Shown: one piece after another, positions 58,891 to 64,000 of the stretch
Position numbering within the stretch: position 1 is the stretch's first letter
Layout: every line of letters begins with the position of its first letter
DNA from: Solea solea
Lineage: Eukaryota; Chordata; Actinopteri; Pleuronectiformes; Soleidae
Length of the DNA stretch: 64,000 bases
Direction of reading: 5' to 3'
Assembly: GCF_958295425.1 (NCBI RefSeq)
Contig: NC_081154.1
Coordinates: 7,504,341 to 7,568,340 of the forward strand
Translations under genes and position numbers: made by a program
The notes under the pieces: generated by a model
Database searches by the model: none
Seen by the model: the letters and a program-made list of their open reading frames with translations, nothing else
Told to the model about the DNA's origin: nothing

Positions 58891-59099
58891 TTATGATTTA
58901 GTATCATTTACTTTCAGTGATGATAGGGTGCAGATTGATTGATTATTGCTCGGTTACACAGGGAGAAACTCTGCTGACCACACACACTTACATCTAATAT
59001 ATGTTTTTCAGGTGTGTTGTTGTGGTCACTGATGGTTATTTCCTCAGCTGCTTTATAAAGATGAATTCCACTAATGATATTGACAATTTGACAATTGTT

Positions 59100-59262
59100 T
59101 CTGTACATGTGACACCTACTGCACGTCTGTCCGTGCTGCACGAGCGAGTTTTTCCTCGCTGGATGTGAGGGTCTAAGGACAGAGGAGGTCACTTGATGTA
59201 CAGACTATAAAGGCAAACTGTGTTTGTGATGTTGTGGCTGTATAAATAAAATTGACTTGACA
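59100..59262 (+). mobile_element. Teleost retroposon-like repeat (TATAAATAAAATTGACTTGA end)
   Basis: GAGTTTTTCCTCGCTGGATG, TGAGGGTCTAAGGACAGAGG, then TTTGTGATGTTGTGGCTGTA and TAAATAAAATTGACTTGAC, the well-preserved end of an abundant fish repeat. Confidence 0.7.
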
Positions 59263-59921
59263 ATTTACCTGGTCTACTAATACTAACTGTGTCTTAAAAC
59301 ACCAACTCTTCTAAAGCTATGCATGATTTTAACAGGTGGTCATAGCATTATCCAGTTTTATTACTGTACATGATCTATACATAGGGAACTCGGAGCCTTT
59401 GTTGAGCACACAGACTAATATAAATGTATAAAGGTAATCATACAAAGAGACTCTGTTGGTAAACCTTGGTTTGGAATAACTTGTATTATAATATAGATTA
59501 GGAAAAAGCTTTACTTTCTGGAATGACCTCAGTCTTCAAAAACAATACATTCTTAATTTAATCTGCAAACTAGCAATGTTTCATATCCATGCCAGCAAAT
59601 ATATGAATCAGAAACCCAATCTAAAATGCACACAATGAATATTTCAGCTGTCGAAACTAAATTCTAATTCTCTTTTCTGCCTGTGCTCTTAAATAGCCTG
59701 TATTTCCTATACGGTTTGTACATTGTATTTGTACAAATAAAGTTTTGTAAAAAAAACAACAACTTTACAGTATGTAAAGTGTTGTTTACATTACATTTAT
59801 GGTTTTATTCAGTTTATATGAACCAGCATTTAACTGAGTTTAAAAATGTTTTCCTGACGTTTTTTTTAGACTCATCGTCTACTTTGTCTTTTAGTATGTC
59901 TTTTAATTAGTTGTTGTGTGA

Positions 59922-59922
59922 T

Positions 59923-59961
<39 letters not shown>

Positions 59962-60098
59962 TGACGACGGCTTGACGTACATGTTAAAACGCACGTATAC
60001 GTTTGATTTTCTCCTCTGCTGCGGTGTTTGCAAATGACAGGACTCCAGACAGCCTCCATGACACTCAGGTCATTCGTCTTCCTGACACCCTCCCACAC

Positions 60099-60143
<45 letters not shown>
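59922..60143. repeat. (GT)n and (CA)n pair
   Basis: (GT)n at about 59924-59953 and (CA)n at about 60094-60140, in opposite orientation some 140 bp apart, so single strands could pair into a long imperfect hairpin. Confidence 0.85.
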
Positions 60144-60189
60144 TCCTGGTTTTGCATTCTATGTGTAGACCCTCATAGACATAGTGCAT

Positions 60190-60540
60190 TCCCTAACCTT
60201 AAGTACATTTACTTTGTTACTGTACTGAAGTACAAAATTCACATGTACTTTACTTTGTTATTTATATTTCTAGCAACTTTTACATTTACTCCACTACTTT
60301 TCCTCTAACTATCTTTGTTACTTGTTGTTACTATCAAATAAAACCAGAAGAAGAAGAGTTGGTAATGGTCTGTATTTATGTAGAGCTTTTCTAGTCTTGA
60401 TGAGCTGCTTTGCACTACAGTACAGTAAATGTCATATTCTTTAAGACTTTATTAAAAAGTGACTTCCACTTCTACCAAAGTCATTTTCTGGAAAGATACT
60501 TGTACTTTTACTCAAGTATCCCTTTAAGGTACTTTATACA
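60190..60540 (+). mobile_element. AAGTAC-rich interspersed repeat, copy 2
   Basis: CTTAAGTACATTTACTTTGT, TGTACTGAAGTACAAAATTC, TATTTCTAGCAACTTTTACA, CTCCACTACTTTTCCTCTAA and CTTTTACTCAAGTATCCCTT. A fragment of another common repeat (GGTAATGGTCTGTATTTATG, TTTTCTAGTC) is inserted at about 60360-60410. Confidence 0.7.
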
Positions 60541-60585
60541 ACCCTTAACCTAACCCTAACTTTAAAACATGTATTCACCTTAACG

Positions 60586-60687
60586 TGTGGGGACTTGATT
60601 TCCGTCCCCATTATGTGAATGTGTTAACAGATTTAGGTCCCCACAACATGGGTAATACCAGACACACACACACACACACACACACAC
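60586..60687 (+). repeat. Microsatellite-associated repeat with (CA)n
   Basis: GTGGGGACTTGATTTCCGTC, CCCATTATGTGAATGTG, CAGATTTAGGTCCCCACAAC and GGTAATACCAGA run straight into (CA)n at about 60663-60687. The same unit occurs at 63281-63388. Confidence 0.75.
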
Positions 60688-60949
60688 CTGAATAAGACGG
60701 ATGTCACATACTTAATCTCCGGTTTTTAACAAAGTGTGAAATTGTGAAGTAAAAACTAACGAAGACGATCAGATATTATTACAATATCACCGACATCGTC
60801 AAAGTAATGGCGGACACGCGCGTTATTAGCAATATTAGCAGCTTATAAATCTTTATGACTCCAGCATGATGGACAACAATGTCCACATGCCTGTCCGTGT
60901 GTGTGTGTGTGTGTGTGTGCATTACTGTAATGTTTATATAGATCACTCA

Positions 60950-61100
60950 ACTGATCAGGATGTTAATCATCCAGGCCATTAGAGGAGGACCAGGCCTCAT
61001 AGGGCTCCAGTGGTTTCATGTATTAATACGTCTGTAAAGATTTAATGGTTCTGAAAGGCCGACACTCATTAAAGGATGTGCTCTGAAATATTGAAAGACA
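60950..61100. other. Possible conserved non-coding element
   Basis: GATGTTAATCATCCAGGCCA, GGAGGACCAGGCCTCATAGG and GTATTAATACGTC in repeat-free context. Function not shown. Confidence 0.25.
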
Positions 61101-61610
61101 AAGACATTACGCTGAGACAGTAATGATGTGTTCCAAACTGAAATTCTGATGTGGTGTAATGCACGTCCATGGGTCGGCCTTTACAAACAACTATATAAAA
61201 AGAAATGAATGTATACGTTTAAGAGCTCAGGGGCCCATGAGAAGGTGGAAACTATATCTATATATACTAGTTATAATGGTTTATTCTGTTGTACTAAAGA
61301 AAAGTGTATATATATATATGTACACACAGTGCTTAACACATTTATTAGACCGCCTGTCATAAGAATGAGAAAACATAAGAAAAACTTGTTTAAACCTAAA
61401 ATAACAAACTGAATTCACCTTTTTATACCCACATTTGAGCCGACTCACTGACATTTGGACCACTAAATTACATTTTTCTGTTCAAGAATGCAATTATATC
61501 ACTATAATTTGACATCTTAACCAAGAAATAATAATGTACTTTACTATTTTTTGTAAAAGAGTGAATTTGAAAGATCATGGATAACAATAATAATTAATTA
61601 ATTATTAATA

Positions 61611-61613
<3 letters not shown>

Positions 61614-61669
<56 letters not shown>

Positions 61670-61670
61670 C

Positions 61671-61708
<38 letters not shown>
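61614..61708. repeat. (ATCT)n tetranucleotide microsatellite
   Basis: About 23 ATCT units with a single CTCT interruption near 61670. Confidence 0.95.
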
Positions 61709-63280
61709 ACGTCCACAGTCATATGAACTTAATAAACCATCTGACATGGGCCAGATTTTAAAACCTCACTGTAATTGAATCCTCACATTTATCTTTTTTG
61801 TCGTTATTATCTGCAAACAAAAAAAAACAGCACAAGACAAGTGAAGACATAAGGCTGAGGTGAGGTTATCTATTACGGCTACACTGGTTAATTATTATCG
61901 TTGATCGATGGCAACTTAATGTTGAGAGAATGTCCAAATATGATCGATGTGTACGAACAGACTAATGGTTAAACTTGCACCATGTTTGTGTACACACACA
62001 CACACACGTCTAACCCTCATGTCTCTATATGACTGCTTGTAGTAAATTAAATAGCGATTAGCTGAGGTTATTTGTTAGCCTGTTTGACACCTGACCAGCT
62101 CCTGGGAGGTGCTGGAAGATGTATGGAGCGCTCCAACAAGTATGAAGTCAACAGGTGAAGATTAACTGGCTTTAATGAGGCTATTTGCTTAATGTCTTTG
62201 CCATTTTCTTCCCGTCTCTCTGTCTGTCTGTCGTTTTTTTTTTTTCCACTCTTTTCTCAATGGAAACGAGATAAACTGTGATTAAAGGTGTGTCAAACAC
62301 GTCGGGAGCTGATCGTCTCTCCTTATGACGTCAACGGGGGCAATAGAAGCTTACATCTAGGAATTCCATCGATACTCCCACATCGTAATCTCTTTCCATA
62401 TGGCTAAAATGTTTAAATGAATGTTTTTTATGTGCAGCATATGGTTGTGTTATTGGTTAAAGCTGAAAAAAAGGTTTTTAAAAACATACAAAATCACATA
62501 TTTTTATTTCAACTAAGCGGCTGCTTGGGCCCCCCACCCGATCACCAGGGGCCCCCACAGTAGTGTGTGGAGAAACATTTTATCATATGAAAGAACTCCA
62601 GTAGTGTAAATAGTAAATTGTGTTGTAAGTAAGTTTTGAAAACCAAAGTCATCAAATTGGTTTACTTGCAAATTAATACTAGGACACTTTTGTGATTTTT
62701 ACTTTCCTCTAATGTTAAAAATAGTGACACTGATTTAGTGTAGTTAATACAACTATAATGAAGGCAATTTGTATCAAAAGTGTTATCATTATTATGAACT
62801 AGGTGGTGGGAGAAGGCCCCTCCCCCCCAATCAAATCCAGCTTAGGGCCCCATAAATACTTGGGCTGGCCCTGCTGTGGTGTTTTTCTGTCTGTTAGCAG
62901 AATTACTGAACTGATGTCTATTCAGTTTTACATGCTTTTTGAAATTGTGGCACCCCATAATAAAGATACAGTGCGTAACCATATTTATAATAATTAGAAG
63001 AGTTTTTTTAATTAGAAGAGTATTTTGCTGCAGTGGCGTTGGATCCATGGTTGTTAATTAGAGACCAAGTCTGGTGGACATTTATGGTGCATGATGCATT
63101 CTGTAGAGCACATTTGGGGTTAGACTTGTGTGTCACATTTGTTGTCATCTTTCAAAAATGCAATATGTCGGCCTTTAGTTGAAGCAACACAACGGTGACG
63201 ATAAACAGCCACAAACGCAGCAACTTAAAGGCAATTTAACGTTAAAATGTGTCTTCACTTTAAAATGTAGTATTTTACAT
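61709..63280. other. Gene-free region
   Basis: Intergenic DNA. 62030-62180 is repeat-free with AGCGATTAGCTGAGG, AACAGGTGAAGATTAACTGG and CTTTAATGAGG, and might be a conserved element. The rest has short (CA)n (61994-62008) and poly-T runs. No exon. Confidence 0.5.
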
Positions 63281-63388
63281 TATGGGGCCTTGGTTTTTGT
63301 CCCCATAATGTGACTGTGTAAACGGATTTAAGTCCCCATAACATAAGGAATACCAGAGACACACACACACACACACACACACACACAG
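63281..63388 (+). repeat. Microsatellite-associated repeat with (CA)n
   Basis: ATGGGGCCTTGGTTTTTGTC, CCCATAATGTGACTGTG, CGGATTTAAGTCCCCATAAC and GGAATACCAGAGA run into (CA)n at about 63360-63388; second copy of the 60586-60687 unit. Confidence 0.75.
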
Positions 63389-63576
63389 CAACACACACTG
63401 CCTGATTTTCCATTTTGCTGACAAAAGTCATGGTTTTGTTGTATTGACATAAAACCTGCAGACTTTTTTTTTTAAAATCTGAAATACACGAGAAGACGTC
63501 ATGGACTTTTGTGCGCCAAAGAACACAACACCATCTTTTTCCCTCTCATTCTGTAGAACACGGTGTGAAACGAAGA

Positions 63577-63618
63577 TGACCCATAACACGGCCGTGACCT
63601 CCGTGACCTCTGTGACCT
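63577..63618 (-). promoter_or_regulatory. Array of nuclear-receptor half-sites (DR3 spacing)
   Basis: TGACCT occurs at 63595-63600, 63604-63609 and 63613-63618, exactly 9 bp apart, and TGACCC at 63577-63582 is in the same phase. On the minus strand these are AGGTCA half-sites as direct repeats with 3-bp spacing, the geometry bound by vitamin D receptor/RXR. Binding is not shown. Confidence 0.5.
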
Positions 63619-63835
63619 GTCGGCTTCACTGTATTTAGAGCATACATTTGTAAGTTCACAGCCACGCCATCATTTCCACGTCCACACGCTCCACCCTCAA
63701 ACTCACCGTGGATGAATATTGATGGAGCCGTCACAGTATTCATGCAGTCATACGTTTACTGCCTACATTCACATTAATCCACCTGACAAATAATAGCTGT
63801 TTCTCTAATGACATTGATATGAGGGAGCTTTTTCT

Positions 63836-63862
63836 TCTCTCTCTCTCTCTCTCTCTCTCTCC
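63836..63862. repeat. (CT)n microsatellite
   Basis: About 13 CT units followed by C- and T-runs. Confidence 0.9.
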
Positions 63863-64000
63863 CCCCTCTTTTTTTTTTACTCTTTATTGCAGTTACAAGA
63901 CATTAGCATTAATGTTTCCTGATGATGGTACAGAAGTCAAATGTCAATGGTGGAGCCCGACTCAGTCTAATGACGGAGGCAGGGGATCGCTTTAATGACG

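Noticed and set aside
61614..61708. CRISPR-like regular array
   Set aside because: Simple (ATCT)n microsatellite with no spacers; the genome is a vertebrate.

Overview
The window is nuclear genomic DNA from a teleost fish, probably a spiny-rayed (acanthomorph) species. The evidence is split vertebrate genes with GT-AG introns and AATAAA signals, very frequent CA/GT microsatellites, and several interspersed repeat types typical of ray-finned fish: Tc1/mariner remnants, an RTE-like LINE, tRNA-headed SINE/L2-type elements, and a repeat ending in TTGCAGCCCTA. It contains no prokaryotic, viral or CRISPR-like system.

Four protein-coding genes lie in the left 39 kb. (1) The first coding exon of jmjd1c (histone-demethylase-family chromatin protein), minus strand, 4126-3971; the rest of the gene lies off the left edge. 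(2) A complete 8-exon reep3 (ER-shaping, microtubule-linked protein), plus strand, 9017-28629, 261 aa. (3) A complete 4-exon nrbf2 (autophagy PI3K-complex subunit), minus strand, 36070-32740, 287 aa. (4) A complete 3-coding-exon nhlrc3 (secretory-pathway NHL-repeat protein), plus strand, 36724-38890, 355 aa. jmjd1c and reep3 are head to head, as in tetrapods. reep3 and nrbf2 are tail to tail. nrbf2 and nhlrc3 are head to head, with 653 bp between their start codons. That shared promoter holds a perfect 10-bp CLEAR-type palindrome (GTCACGTGAC), which suggests TFEB/MiT-family control of an autophagy gene and its neighbour.

The right 25 kb (about 39-64 kb) has no recognisable exon. It is a gene-poor stretch of microsatellites and mobile-element remnants: two MITE-like elements with clear terminal inverted repeats, a nested tRNA-like insertion, and an uncharacterised three-copy unit. 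Between these are several AT-rich stretches free of simple repeats and holding homeodomain-like sites, which could be conserved non-coding elements. In human, NRBF2 is close to EGR2, so a developmental regulatory landscape is possible, but this is inference.

The most unusual gene-level points are a GC-AG intron in reep3 whose acceptor is preceded by (GT)13 instead of a normal pyrimidine tract, the relocation of nrbf2 relative to the tetrapod order NRBF2-JMJD1C-REEP3, and its new neighbour nhlrc3.
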